A stretch of DNA of 64,000 bases from Dissulfurispira thermophila (GCF_014701235.1 NZ_AP022873.1:1-64000), one strand, 5' to 3'. Positions 11,097 to 22,086 are shown, numbered from the stretch's first letter. Numbers and translations: made by a program. The notes: generated from the sequence alone by a model not told the origin.

Positions 11097-11968
11097 AGCC
11101 TCAGTCTCCCAATAGCAATGGCAGAGCCTATGACTCCAAGTAAGACGCCTGTCACAGGCAGAGCGATTAAAATTTCAGGAGGGAAAATTAGAGTTTTAAG
11201 CATAGGGATAACCCTGCCAAGTCTATATGTAATGCCAAAATAAAAGAGCAATGCACCAATTATTCCAGTGATTCCGCCGAAAAATCCAATAATACCACCC
11301 TCTATGAGAAAAGGCATTCGAATAAAACCCTTTGTAGCTCCGAGCAGCTTGATTATCTCAATCTCTTCTTTTTTCCTGTAAAATAAGATCTTTACTGTGC
11401 TATAAGCAACAAAGACAACGCCTGAGGAAATGGTTAATAGGATAATAATGCTCATATTCCTCAGAGATTTCTTCAAGAGGTAAATTGCCTGTGCTATTTT
11501 TTCTCCATAATACACATCATCAACACCTGGTATTTTTTTTATTTCCTCAGAGATTTTTTTTGTAGCAGAGGATGTCACAAAGTCCTCTTTTAGCTTTATT
11601 TCTATGGATGGTGAGAGTGGGTTTTCATTTAACCCTTCGAGAATATATTGAGCTTCTTTCAGTGTTTGTTTTAACTCTTTTATTGCATCATCCTTTGATA
11701 TATATTTTAAGTCAGCAATTTCATATCTTTTTTTCAGGGCATCTACAATGCCCTGAGCATCTTCTTGAGAAATATTATCTTCAAGATATGCCACCATAGA
11801 AAAACGTTCAGGAAGGTGCTTTGCAACAAGTTCTACATTGTAGAGAAAAAAGGCAATGAGGGTGATTATCAATAGACTGGATGCCACAGTAAATATAGAA
11901 AGTATATTGATCCATTTTTCTCTGCAGAGACTCTGGAGAGCTGCTGTGAACGAATAGGATATTGACAT
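11093..11968 (-). CDS. ftsX: Cell division protein FtsX (permease)
   Basis: FtsX is the membrane partner of FtsE; it transmits ATPase cycles to EnvC in the periplasm. It has 291 aa. TM1 is at about 20-45, a periplasmic domain covers about 50-165, and three TM segments lie in the C-terminal half (about 170-290) with the FtsX/MacB-type core. The start overlaps the ftsE stop (TGATG) and is preceded by GGAGGT. ftsE-ftsX-envC form a tightly coupled unit. Confidence 0.95.
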   Translation of the reverse strand: MSISYSFTAALQSLCREKWINILSIFTVASSLLIITLIAFFLYNVELVAKHLPERFSMVAYLEDNISQEDAQGIVDALKKRYEIADLKYISKDDAIKELKQTLKEAQYILEGLNENPLSPSIEIKLKEDFVTSSATKKISEEIKKIPGVDDVYYGEKIAQAIYLLKKSLRNMSIIILLTISSGVVFVAYSTVKILFYRKKEEIEIIKLLGATKGFIRMPFLIEGGIIGFFGGITGIIGALLFYFGITYRLGRVIPMLKTLIFPPEILIALPVTGVLLGVIGSAIAIGRLRL

Positions 11969-12630
11969 CAGCCTACCTCCTCACCAATAAGACTCCCGCT
12001 GTCTAATTTCAGCACTCGTCTTTTAGTGTTTTTGAACAACTCTTTGTTGTGTGTTGCAATAATTATTGTTGTTCCCTGTAAATTTATTTCTTCAAACAGT
12101 TTTATTATATCAATCGCTGTATTGGGGTCAAGATTTCCTGTTGGCTCATCAGCAAGCAGAACAAGAGGCTCTGTCACTATTGCCCGTGCAATTGCTACTC
12201 TTTGCTGTTCACCTCCTGAAAGGATGAGTGGATAACTATCAGAGAGGTGACGAAGGTGAACCCTTTTTAATGCCCCTGAAACGAGGTTTTTAATATCCTT
12301 TTCAATTACTCCTTTGATTCTTAAAGATAACGCTACATTATCAAATACAGATAGGGTATTTATAAGCTTGAAGTCTTGAAATACGACCCCTATACTCCTT
12401 CGCAGCATAGGAATCTGGGATGGACTCAAAGACTGCAGTTGAAAATCTCCAATGACAATATTACCTTCATCAGGCCATTCAGCAAGATACATGAGCTTTA
12501 ACAGAGTTGATTTGCCTGCGCCGCTTGGACCTGTCAGAAATGCCATCTCACCTTTTTGGATAGTAAAGGTTATATTTTTGAGGATGGACTGATGCTCATA
12601 ATATTTTGAAACATTTTGAAATGCTATCAT
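11968..12630 (-). CDS. ftsE: Cell division ATP-binding protein FtsE
   Basis: FtsE is the ABC ATPase of the FtsEX divisome complex. It has 220 aa. Walker A is GPSGAGKST (about residues 34-42), the Q-loop VVFQDF is near 84, the signature LSGGEQQR near 138 and Walker B LLADEPTGNLD near 158. The H-loop ATHN is near 194. It lies 12 bp downstream of the transketolase C-subunit gene, so it may be read from the same message. Confidence 0.95.
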   Translation of the reverse strand: MIAFQNVSKYYEHQSILKNITFTIQKGEMAFLTGPSGAGKSTLLKLMYLAEWPDEGNIVIGDFQLQSLSPSQIPMLRRSIGVVFQDFKLINTLSVFDNVALSLRIKGVIEKDIKNLVSGALKRVHLRHLSDSYPLILSGGEQQRVAIARAIVTEPLVLLADEPTGNLDPNTAIDIIKLFEEINLQGTTIIIATHNKELFKNTKRRVLKLDSGSLIGEEVG

Positions 12631-12642
12631 TTACCCATTAAC

Positions 12643-13599
12643 TCATTTACTCATGAACTCAGTCACTGTTTTTACTATATCCTCTGCTGTGAGTCCATAG
12701 AGTTTCAGCAATTCATCAGGTTTGCCGGAGCCACCGAATGTATCTTTAATGCCAATTCTTTTTACAGTAATGGGGTGGTTTTCTGATAAGAACTCTGAAA
12801 CAGCACCTCCAAGACCTCCTATTATGGAATGCTCCTCAGCAGTGATTATCAAATTTGAGTTTTTGGCAGCCTCAAGCAATGCTTGTGTATCAAGGGGTTT
12901 TATTGTTGACATATTAATAACCCCTACATCTATTCCTTCCTTTATCAGTATCTCTTTTGCTTGAAGCGCTGCTGAAACCATTATGCCGCTGGCAATGATA
13001 TTTACATCACTCCCTATACGGAACTTATAAGCCTTACCTATCTCAAACTTGTAATCAGGTGGCATTACAGCAGGGACCTTGGCCCTACCGAGTCTTACAT
13101 AAACCGGCCCTTCATATTCAGCAATAGCATCGATTACCTGTCTTGTTTCAAAACCATCTGAAGGGACTATTACTACCATATTGGGCAAGACGCGCATCAA
13201 TGCCACATCTTCCAGTGCCTGATGAGATGCTCCATCTTCTCCAACAGTTATACCAGCATGTGTAGCAACAAGTTTTACATTGAGGCGAGAGTAACAGATG
13301 GTCTGCCGTATCTGCTCCCATGCCCTCCCTGTCTCGAATATGGCAAATGTTGATGCAAATGGTATCTTGCCTGTGAGAGATAGCCCTCCAGCTGTGCCAA
13401 TCATATCTTGTTCTGATATGCCCATATTAAAAAATCTGTCAGGGAATGCCTTTGCAAATTTGGCTGTCTTTGTCGAACCTGAAAGATCCGCATCGAGCAC
13501 CACTATGCGACTATTTCTTTTCCCAAGCTCTGCAAGGGCTGCCCCATAGGCATCCCTTGTTGCAATATCCTGACCGCATTTTTCTTCCCTACTTGCCAT
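12643..13599 (-). CDS. Transketolase, C-terminal subunit
   Basis: This is the pyrimidine-binding plus C-terminal half of a split transketolase (pentose phosphate pathway), about 318 aa. The pyrimidine-domain motif is RFFNMGISEQDMIGTAGGL, with the catalytic Glu, and the C-terminal domain follows from about 185. The frame is open from TTG at 13608, but AAGGAG is correctly spaced for the ATG at 13599, which I choose. It overlaps the N-subunit gene by 11 bp, so the two are translationally coupled. Split transketolases are common outside Proteobacteria. Confidence 0.92.
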   Translation of the reverse strand: MASREEKCGQDIATRDAYGAALAELGKRNSRIVVLDADLSGSTKTAKFAKAFPDRFFNMGISEQDMIGTAGGLSLTGKIPFASTFAIFETGRAWEQIRQTICYSRLNVKLVATHAGITVGEDGASHQALEDVALMRVLPNMVVIVPSDGFETRQVIDAIAEYEGPVYVRLGRAKVPAVMPPDYKFEIGKAYKFRIGSDVNIIASGIMVSAALQAKEILIKEGIDVGVINMSTIKPLDTQALLEAAKNSNLIITAEEHSIIGGLGGAVSEFLSENHPITVKRIGIKDTFGGSGKPDELLKLYGLTAEDIVKTVTEFMSK

Positions 13600-14431
13600 G
13601 TTCCCCAAGCTCCTTTAATGCAATTTCAAGCTCTTCTTTTGTTGGTGCAAGACCGTGATATTCTACTTTGCCTTCGAATATTGATACACCTTTGCCTTTT
13701 ACTGTCTTGGCGAGTATTACTGAAGGCTTGCCTTTTATCTTTTCTGCCTCATCAAGGGCAGTTACAACCTCTTCCATATTATTGCCGTCTATCTCAAATA
13801 CATGCCAGTTAAATGCATTCCATTTTGCGGGCACAGGCGTTATTTTCATCACATCCTCACATCTACCGTCTATCTGGAGTTCATTTAAATCTACAATGGC
13901 ACATAAGTTATCAATGGCATAATGGCCTGCTGTCATTGCAGCCTCCCATACCTGTCCTTCTTGAATCTCTCCATCGCCAAGCAAGCAATAAACCCGTGCA
14001 CGACTATTATCAAGCCTTAGTCCGAGTGCTATCCCATTTGCAATAGATAATCCCTGTCCAAGCGAGCCTGTTGAGACCTCCACCCCTTGAAGCATTTTTG
14101 ATGAGGGATGTCCCTGAAGAGGACTCCCTGTTTTTCTAAGTGTGCTAAGGAGGGATTTGTCGAAGTAGCCTGTTAATGCTAAAACAGTGTAAAGGAGTGG
14201 AGCTGCATGGCCTTTTGATAAAATAAATCTATCCCTTTCAGGCCATTTTGGGTATTCAGGTTTATGCCTCATTTTATAGAAATAGAGAGCAGTAACAATG
14301 TCTGCTGCAGATAAAGAGCCGCCTGTATGGCCTGACCCTGCCAGTGTCAGCATTTTTAAGATCTCTATTCTTACTAATCGAGCTTGCTCTTTAAGAAATC
14401 CGATGTCGCGAGATTGTGTTAGTGTAGTCAT
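13589..14431 (-). CDS. Transketolase, N-terminal subunit
   Basis: This is the thiamine-diphosphate (PP-domain) half of the split transketolase, about 280 aa. Typical motifs are GSGHTGGSLS near residue 32, RFILSKGHAAPLLY near 67 and the ThDP/Mg motif GDGEIQEGQVWEA near 148. An upstream in-frame extension exists, but AAAGGA sits 8 bp before the ATG at 14431, giving MTTLTQSRD; I choose that start. It is followed by, and overlaps, the C-subunit gene. Confidence 0.92.
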   Translation of the reverse strand: MTTLTQSRDIGFLKEQARLVRIEILKMLTLAGSGHTGGSLSAADIVTALYFYKMRHKPEYPKWPERDRFILSKGHAAPLLYTVLALTGYFDKSLLSTLRKTGSPLQGHPSSKMLQGVEVSTGSLGQGLSIANGIALGLRLDNSRARVYCLLGDGEIQEGQVWEAAMTAGHYAIDNLCAIVDLNELQIDGRCEDVMKITPVPAKWNAFNWHVFEIDGNNMEEVVTALDEAEKIKGKPSVILAKTVKGKGVSIFEGKVEYHGLAPTKEELEIALKELGEHGK

Positions 14432-14516
14432 AAGCAATATCCTTTCACAATGAAAAATTAGGATATTATATACCATGCAGACAAAAAGAGCAAAGAGCAA
14501 GCATTTATTATTGTTT

Positions 14517-15224
14517 TTATCGTGGCATTGACCGTGCTAAAGCAATTACGACTACACTTTTTGCACCTGCTTTTATCAAGACCTTGCTGCACTCTCTTAT
14601 TGTAGCACCTGTGGTTATGACATCGTCAATCAATAATAAATTCATGCCATTTATTTCCCTGCAAACCTTAAATGCATTTCTGATATTTTTAAATCTTTCC
14701 TTTCCTGAAACATCTGTCTGAGGAGGAGTCTCCTTGATTTTTTTTAGGACATCTATCATTAGAGGTATTTTGAGATTTTTTGATAGGTGTCGGCTAATAG
14801 ATGCTGTCTGGTTGAATTCTCTTTTATAAAGTCTATTGGGATGCAAGGGGACTGGAATGATTCCATCTGCTTTAGGGATTGGTAATTCAGAAAGCATTAA
14901 ACTCAGTGGTCCTGAGAGCCTTTTTACTCCATTGAATTTCAAGAGGTGGATGGCTTCTTTTAATGCACCATCATAGATGCCATAATAGAGGACTTTTGAA
15001 AATGCTGGAGGTTTTTTTAGACATAGCTCGCAGATTGTTGATAGATTTGATGTTGTTGGCATCCCGCATATATTACAAGCAGGTCCTGAATATCTCTCGA
15101 TTCCTCTCCAGCATCTTGTGCAAAAGGGATTATAGAGATGATAATCTGACTCATTTCCGCAGATAGGACATTTTGCAGAGAAGAAAATATTAAGTAATTT
15201 ACTAACAAACATTTTAAGAAGCAT
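14517..15224 (-). CDS. ComF-family phosphoribosyltransferase-like protein
   Basis: The N-terminal double zinc-ribbon (CPICGNE, CTRCW, CNICGMP, CELC) is followed by a PRTase domain with the PRPP loop LLIDDVITTGATI near the C-terminus. ComF proteins act in DNA uptake and late steps of competence in some bacteria, but are found in many non-competent ones. The start is uncertain: the frame is open to 15245 (GTG), and ATG codons occur at 15224 and 15212, none with a good ribosome binding site. The upstream bases belong to a CAGAAGCC-type repeat. Confidence 0.85.
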   Translation of the reverse strand: MLLKMFVSKLLNIFFSAKCPICGNESDYHLYNPFCTRCWRGIERYSGPACNICGMPTTSNLSTICELCLKKPPAFSKVLYYGIYDGALKEAIHLLKFNGVKRLSGPLSLMLSELPIPKADGIIPVPLHPNRLYKREFNQTASISRHLSKNLKIPLMIDVLKKIKETPPQTDVSGKERFKNIRNAFKVCREINGMNLLLIDDVITTGATIRECSKVLIKAGAKSVVVIALARSMPR

Positions 15225-15347
15225 CAAAAACAGAAGCCAGAACACAAACTTTCAGAAGGAAAATAGGCTTAAGACGGTAGGCTGAAGAATATTAAAACTA
15301 ACTTAAAAAACTTCAGCCTTCAGCCTGTCTTTTGTCCTCTGTCTTCT
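15225..15347. repeat. Low-complexity dispersed repeat between purA and comF
   Basis: The gap contains GGCTGAAG and its inverse CTTCAGCCTTCAGCC (15314-15328), plus CAGAAGCCAG. The two halves can pair (TTAAGACGGTAGGCTGAAG against CTTCAGCC...). The same degenerate units appear near 22560, 25200 and 51360. It could serve as a terminator after purA. Confidence 0.45.
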
Positions 15348-16676
<1,329 letters not shown>

Positions 16677-16683
16677 TTAACCT

Positions 16684-18261
16684 TTATAGATTTATCACCT
16701 TGACATCAAGGATATTGGGTAGATTCTTTATCTCTTGTAAAATTTTATGTGTTACAGGAGCATCTATGTTCACAACGGATATCGCCTTTCCACCGGCTTT
16801 TTCTCTGCCAAAATGCATTCTTGCAATATTAATGTTGTTTTTCCCCAAAAGCGTCCCTATATTGCCTATAACACCGGGCTTATCATTGTTATACATAAAA
16901 AGCATATTGCCTTCAGGGACTATCTCAACTGTAAAGTCATTTATTTTTACAATCCTTGGATCTCGTTTACTGAAAAGGGTTCCTGTTACTGACAGAATTT
17001 TTTGTGGAGAAGTGATTTTCATTGTTATTGCACCCTGATAATCTCCAGCATCTGTGCTCTTTGTCTCTTTTACCTCTATTCCTCGTTCTTTTGCAATGAA
17101 AGGTGCATTTACAAAGTTTACAGTTTCCTCCAATATCGGAGTTAGCAATCCCTTAATAGCAGCTATAGTCAAAGGAGAAATGTTTAGTAAAGAGGCATCT
17201 CCTCTGTATTCAAGAGTGACCTCAGTGATTCCTCCTTCAAATATCTGTGAGGAAAAACTTCCTATCTTTTCTGAAAGTGTTATGTAGGGCTGTAATACTG
17301 CTACCTGGTCTGCTGGTATGGATGGGAAGTTTACAGCATTACGAATTGTTCCATATATTAGATAGTCTGCAATTTGCTCTGCAATTGCTATTGCCACATT
17401 CTCCTGTGCCTCTTGAGTTGAAGCACCAAGATGTGGTGTGCATACTACTTTTTCATGTCCAACTAATGGATTGTTTTCAGGAGGCTCTTTTTCAAAGACA
17501 TCCAGTGCAGCCCCTGCTAACTTGCCACTTTCAAGGGCATCGTAGATGTCTTTTTCATTTACAATCCCGCCCCGTGCGCAGTTTATTATATAAGCACTAT
17601 CTTTCATGGTTTTTATTGTTTTTGCATTTATAAGATTTCTGGTCTCTGCTGTCAAAGGGGTGTGTATAGTTATAAAGTCTGCCTGACTAATAAGCTCTGC
17701 AATTTCCATTTTTTTTATGCCCATTTTTTTTGCCTTTTCTTCGCTTAAAAATGGGTCATAAGCAATTACATTCATCCCAAGACCTTGAGCCCTTTTTGCT
17801 ACCTCTCCGCCTATATTCCCAAGACCAATGATACCAAGCGTTTTATTGAAAAGTTCCACTCCCATGAACTTCTTTTTCTCCCACTCACCTTTAGCCATAG
17901 AGGCATTTGCCTGAGGAATCTTTCTTGCAATAGCGAACATCATGGCGATAGTGTGTTCAGCAGTTGTTATGGTATTTCCACCTGGGGTGTTCATAACTAC
18001 AATACCTTTTTTTGAGGCAGCAGCCTTATCAACATTATCAAGGCCAGAACCTGCACGGCCTATTACCTTAAGATTTTTTGCAGCATCGATTATGTCTGCT
18101 GTGACTTTTGTTGCACTCCTTATAACAAGTGCATGATATTCTCCGATAATAGACTTCAATTCTTCTGGTTTTAGCCCTGTCTTAACATCCACATCAAGCC
18201 CAGCTTTTTTGAGTATCTCGATTCCCTTTGATGAGATGTTGTCACTAACAAGAACCTTCAT
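16684..18261 (-). CDS. serA: D-3-phosphoglycerate dehydrogenase (long form with ACT domain)
   Basis: SerA oxidises 3-phosphoglycerate with NAD+ as the first step of serine synthesis. It has about 525 aa. The Rossmann motif GLGNIGGEVAKRAQGLGM is near residue 148. Catalytic Arg lies in NCARGGIVNE near 233 and His in TPHLGASTQEAQENVA near 285. An intervening domain (about 320-450) and a C-terminal ACT domain (about 455-525), the site of serine feedback in this form, follow. AAGGAGGT is ideally placed for the ATG at 18261, so the longer frame to 18315 is rejected. The next gene upstream is an aminotransferase of the serine/glyoxylate type. Confidence 0.95.
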   Translation of the reverse strand: MKVLVSDNISSKGIEILKKAGLDVDVKTGLKPEELKSIIGEYHALVIRSATKVTADIIDAAKNLKVIGRAGSGLDNVDKAAASKKGIVVMNTPGGNTITTAEHTIAMMFAIARKIPQANASMAKGEWEKKKFMGVELFNKTLGIIGLGNIGGEVAKRAQGLGMNVIAYDPFLSEEKAKKMGIKKMEIAELISQADFITIHTPLTAETRNLINAKTIKTMKDSAYIINCARGGIVNEKDIYDALESGKLAGAALDVFEKEPPENNPLVGHEKVVCTPHLGASTQEAQENVAIAIAEQIADYLIYGTIRNAVNFPSIPADQVAVLQPYITLSEKIGSFSSQIFEGGITEVTLEYRGDASLLNISPLTIAAIKGLLTPILEETVNFVNAPFIAKERGIEVKETKSTDAGDYQGAITMKITSPQKILSVTGTLFSKRDPRIVKINDFTVEIVPEGNMLFMYNNDKPGVIGNIGTLLGKNNINIARMHFGREKAGGKAISVVNIDAPVTHKILQEIKNLPNILDVKVINL

Positions 18262-18337
18262 AACAAATACCTCCTTTTTATTTAGCTCCTCACAATAGAG
18301 TGAGCGATATAGCAATCATTTTACCGTGATTTAAGAT

Positions 18338-19477
18338 TTATTCCATCAGCAGTTCCTGCGCTCTGGCAACTCCTGTTCCTAATCTAATAGGATGCCCAAG
18401 CTGTTTCAGCACCATTTCTAATGCAGCAATGCCTGTAATTACATCAAATGTATCTGCATAGCCGAGGTGTGCCATTCTATAAATCTTTCCCTTTGCTTTG
18501 TCCTGACCGCCTGCACCAGTGATACCGTATTTTTCGCGTAATGTTTTATAAACCAATTGCCCATCAATTCCTTCAGGCATCTCAATAGCAGTGACAGAGT
18601 TGCTCGGCGATTCCTTTGAGTAGATGCCAAGACCTAAAGCCTTTACTGCCTCTCTTGTTGCATTAGCAAGTCTTGCATGCCTTTTAAATACATTTTCAAG
18701 CCCTTCTTTTTGTAGTATCTTTATTGCCTCATTGAGACCTATAATTAATGTAACTGCTGAAGTGAAATTTGTCTGGTTTTTTGCCAGATTCTCTCTTTCC
18801 TTTTTGAAATTGAAATAGAATCTTGGCATTTTTGATGCCTCACTTTTCTTCCACGCCTTATCACTCACACTTACAAAGGCAAGCCCTGGAGGCAGCATTA
18901 ATCCTTTTTGTGAGCCTCCAACCATTACATCAATACCCCATTCATCAGTTCTTATGTCTTCTGCAACGAGGGCGCTTATTGCATCAACAATAAAAAGAGT
19001 GTCAGGATAATTTTTAATTACACTGCCAAGACCTTTAATATCATGGTACACACCAGTTGATGTCTCTGTTGCCTGAACAAAGACTGCTTTAATTTCAGAG
19101 TCTTTTTTTAAGGCAGATTCAACCAATGCTGGTTTTATTGAATATCCCCACTCAACGACTATTTCTTCAACCCTTAATCCATACGCCTGACAAATCTTTG
19201 TCCATCTCTCACCAAATTTTCCACCATTTATTACGAGTACTTTTTCTCCGGGATTGAAGAAGTTATTTACAGCACCAACCATGCCACCTGTACCTGTTGA
19301 AGCAAGTATGAGCACATCATTCTTTGTCTGAAAGAGCCACTGAAGACCCTTCTTTGCTGAATCCAGTACTGGCAAAAAGTCAGGAGATCTGTGATGTATT
19401 ATTGGCATTGCCATTGAAAGCAACACCTCAGGGGGCACAGGCGTTGGCCCTGGGGCTAAAAGGTATCTCTTTAACAT
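18338..19477 (-). CDS. Class V pyridoxal-phosphate aminotransferase (serine/alanine-glyoxylate type)
   Basis: This fold-type I enzyme of about 379 aa is related to alanine-glyoxylate and serine-glyoxylate aminotransferases. The N-terminus LLAPGPTPVPPEV is diagnostic. The PLP lysine lies in VGGSQKGLMLPPG near residue 190. VDAISALVAEDI near 165 binds the cofactor. The ATG at 19477 has GGAGGA upstream. It sits directly upstream of serA, so conversion of phosphoglycerate-derived hydroxypyruvate or of glycine/serine intermediates is likely; the exact donor is not readable from sequence. Confidence 0.88.
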   Translation of the reverse strand: MLKRYLLAPGPTPVPPEVLLSMAMPIIHHRSPDFLPVLDSAKKGLQWLFQTKNDVLILASTGTGGMVGAVNNFFNPGEKVLVINGGKFGERWTKICQAYGLRVEEIVVEWGYSIKPALVESALKKDSEIKAVFVQATETSTGVYHDIKGLGSVIKNYPDTLFIVDAISALVAEDIRTDEWGIDVMVGGSQKGLMLPPGLAFVSVSDKAWKKSEASKMPRFYFNFKKERENLAKNQTNFTSAVTLIIGLNEAIKILQKEGLENVFKRHARLANATREAVKALGLGIYSKESPSNSVTAIEMPEGIDGQLVYKTLREKYGITGAGGQDKAKGKIYRMAHLGYADTFDVITGIAALEMVLKQLGHPIRLGTGVARAQELLME

Positions 19478-19577
19478 AAATCCTCCAGATTGTTTTGTAT
19501 TCAAAGCCGAGTATGTATAATAATACAAACTCGCCGTATTTGAAAAGAGTTTTACTTAAAGGTAAAATAGAGGCAGT

Positions 19578-19745
19578 ATGAATGAACAGATAGAAAAAAT
19601 CAAAAAACTAATAAAAGATTGTATATTGCTTGTGGACAAAAATTCTGAAAAAAGGATAATCTTTGAAGCGAAATCGCTTTGTAAATATCATGATTATCAA
19701 TATTTTTTAAAAAGACAGATGGTGCAGAAAGATTTTAAATCTTAA
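19578..19745 (+). CDS. Small hypothetical ORF upstream of the relic R-M genes
   Basis: A 55-aa ORF (begins MNEQIEKIKKL, ends QKDFKS) lies 12 bp upstream of the truncated methyltransferase gene and on the same strand. GAGGCAG precedes its ATG. It is Lys-rich with a central Cys. I do not recognise it; it might be a remnant of a specificity or controller gene, or spurious. Confidence 0.35.
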   Translation: MNEQIEKIKKLIKDCILLVDKNSEKRIIFEAKSLCKYHDYQYFLKRQMVQKDFKS

Positions 19746-19757
19746 GAGAAGGAAGTT

Positions 19758-20255
19758 ATGGTCATGAAAACAAAAGGGGATATAATGCTTAAAAAGGCAG
19801 AAGATGCTACGCTAATGTGGGCTTATGATTTAAGTTTTTCAGGCACATCTGACCTAACGCTTCTTGATAATGCGCAGTTTATTTATGAACTATCATTGGC
19901 GGAACTGGAACTAAAGGCATTGGGAGCAGATTTTGAACTTACTAATGGCTTGAGGGAATTTAAGATTCATAGCAAATCTCGATATCTTATAGATGTGCTA
20001 AAAAGGCGTACAGCTTATTTTAAAGCTATTGGGCATGAGTTTACGGATTATTTTCAGATAATTCAAAAAAATAGAACACGCTCTGTAAATCAATATCTTA
20101 CGCATTGGATATATCCGTATAAAGGAAAATTTCATCCGCATGATTATATGACTGGACTTGGTTTTAAGTTAGAAAAGAATATCCTGAAGCTGATATTTGG
20201 TCTTTATAATATGATGAAAAAAGAGCATATCTTAATTTTTAAAAAGGCAGCGTAA
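19758..20255 (+). pseudogene. DNA methyltransferase lacking its catalytic core (in-frame deletion)
   Basis: The 165-aa product joins two ends of a DNA N6-adenine/N4-cytosine methylase. The N-terminal part ends in YLTHWIYPYKGKFHP (about residues 109-123), which in intact family members leads into the DPFxGSGT SAM-binding motif. Instead the sequence goes directly into GLGFKLEKNILKLIFGLYN and ILIFKK, which resemble the last ~35 residues of such enzymes. The DPFxGSG and catalytic DPPY-type motifs are absent. The frame is open throughout and has a good ribosome binding site, so a short protein may still be made. It abuts the truncated endonuclease gene without a gap. Confidence 0.7.
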
Positions 20256-20699
20256 ATGACAGGCACAGATTATGTAAAAAGATTAGAGAATGTTATAAAG
20301 CAAATGCTTACGCCTCTCAACGATATTCCCTTCAATCTTGTTATAGAAGCTATGACAGGGGAAAAAGTCCTTTTTTTTGATTCTCAAAATTCTGAACACA
20401 ATGAAGTATTAAAATTTCTGCAAAAAGCCGCAATAACGGCTGCAAAAGAGATAAATAAAATAGGGATTTTGAGACCTCGTCCTAATTATGATGCCAGTCA
20501 CTTTTTATTGCCATTTGAAATTTATGTTGATAGCGAACAAGGTAGAAACCATAGCTACAAATGTAGGCACTACAAGATATTGTCTTCAGAGTCCCTATCC
20601 CTTGGTGTAAAATTTGAATTCAATTCTGATAATCAGAGGATGTATTCGGGCGATTGCGGGACAAGGCTTTTAGCTGAAGGAGAGATTAAAAATGAATAA
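20256..20699 (+). pseudogene. Type II restriction endonuclease remnant (MjaII-like) with internal deletion
   Basis: The 147-aa product starts like MjaII-type type II endonucleases, with ITAAKEINKIGILRPRPN (to about residue 73). Intact homologues, as I recall them, continue NEVGNDIEPFV and then the catalytic PD-(D/E)xK region. Here the sequence jumps directly to YDASHFLLPFEI and the C-terminal LGVKFEFNSDNQRMY segment. The catalytic core is missing, but the frame stays open. Its 3' end overlaps the selA start by 8 bp, so translation here may feed selA. Confidence 0.65.
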
Positions 20700-22086
20700 A
20701 CAAAAGCTCTTGTCATTATTACCGTCTGTAGATGAAATCCTTAAATCTAAAAAAGGATCGCAATGGCAAGAAATATATCCCCGGCGGTATGTACTTAAAG
20801 CAATTCGTGAGATTATCGAAGAAAAAAGACAGGCAATTCTCAGAGATGAATTGAAAGAGATTTCTATTGAAGCCATGCTCCCTGATATTGAGCACAGGGT
20901 TGAGAGGCTTTCTTCATTCAGCCTTAAGCCTGTGATTAATGCAACAGGTGTTGTGGTTCATACTAATTTAGGCAGGTCAGTGCTTTCTGAAGAGATACTG
21001 GAGAATGTTAAAAGGGTTGCTTGTGGATACTCAAATCTTGAGTATGACCTTGAAAAAGGTGAGAGGGGCAAGAGGTATTGGCATGTACAAATGCTGCTAA
21101 ATGAGATTACAGGTGCTGAGAGTAGTTTAATAGTCAATAATAATGCTGCTGCAGTATTTGTGTGCCTGAGCGCCCTTGCAAAAGGCAAGGAGGTAATTGT
21201 ATCAAGGGGAGAGCTTGTTGAAATAGGGGGATCTTTTAGGGTGCCAGATGTGATGGCAAGTAGCGGAGCGATTTTACGAGAGGTGGGAACAACTAATAAG
21301 ACACATTTATATGATTATGAAAATGCAATAAATGAAGATACAGGCTTGTTGTTGAAGGTCCATCAATCAAATTTCAGGACAATAGGCTTTACAAAACTTG
21401 TAGGGATTGAAGAACTTGTAAATCTCGGCAGGACATATAATATCCCTGTGATGTTTGATTTAGGGAGCGGCTGTCTTATGGATTTAAGGCCTTATGGTAT
21501 TTATGTGGAACCAACTGTCCATGAGATTATAAAATCAGGTTGCGATATTGTTACATTTAGTGGAGATAAACTATTAGGTGGACCACAGGGAGGGATTATT
21601 GTAGGAAGGTCAGAACTCATTGAAAAGATTGCAAAAAATCCACTTATGAGGGCTGTGCGCATAGACAAACTCACCCTTTCAGCATTTGAGGCAGTGCTTA
21701 TGCATTATTTAGATGAAGAAAAGGCAAAGAAAGAGATCCCCACATTAAGGATGTTATTGCAGGATATAAATGAAATAAGGGCAAGGGCAAAGAAGATAGC
21801 CACAAGGCTGCACAGGGAGATAAAAGATGATGTTGCAAAAATTGAGATAGTAGAAGACTCTTCCCAATCAGGCGGGGGTGCATTGCCTGAGGTAGAATTT
21901 AAGACCTTTGTTATAACAATTAAACCTGAGAACTTGTCTGTTAACCATCTCCAAGAGCGTCTGCGTCATGGCAATCCACCTGTAATTGTAAGGATAAAAG
22001 AGGATAACATTATTCTTGATGTCAGGACAGTGAGGGATATTGAAATAAAGCCTCTGGTTAAAGTAGTTTCAGAGGCATTATTATAA
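20692..22086 (+). CDS. selA: L-seryl-tRNA(Sec) selenium transferase (selenocysteine synthase)
   Basis: SelA is a PLP enzyme that converts Ser-tRNA(Sec) to Sec-tRNA(Sec) using selenophosphate. It has 464 aa, a normal length. The N-terminal domain begins [31 protein letters not shown] is near residue 83; the PLP lysine lies in [13 protein letters not shown] near 290. The start overlaps the relic endonuclease gene. selB, selD and tRNA(Sec) are not in this window. Its presence supports reading the in-frame TGA at 45006 as selenocysteine. Confidence 0.95.
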   Translation: MNKQKLLSLLPSVDEILKSKKGSQWQEIYPRRYVLKAIREIIEEKRQAILRDELKEISIEAMLPDIEHRVERLSSFSLKPVINATGVVVHTNLGRSVLSEEILENVKRVACGYSNLEYDLEKGERGKRYWHVQMLLNEITGAESSLIVNNNAAAVFVCLSALAKGKEVIVSRGELVEIGGSFRVPDVMASSGAILREVGTTNKTHLYDYENAINEDTGLLLKVHQSNFRTIGFTKLVGIEELVNLGRTYNIPVMFDLGSGCLMDLRPYGIYVEPTVHEIIKSGCDIVTFSGDKLLGGPQGGIIVGRSELIEKIAKNPLMRAVRIDKLTLSAFEAVLMHYLDEEKAKKEIPTLRMLLQDINEIRARAKKIATRLHREIKDDVAKIEIVEDSSQSGGGALPEVEFKTFVITIKPENLSVNHLQERLRHGNPPVIVRIKEDNIILDVRTVRDIEIKPLVKVVSEALL

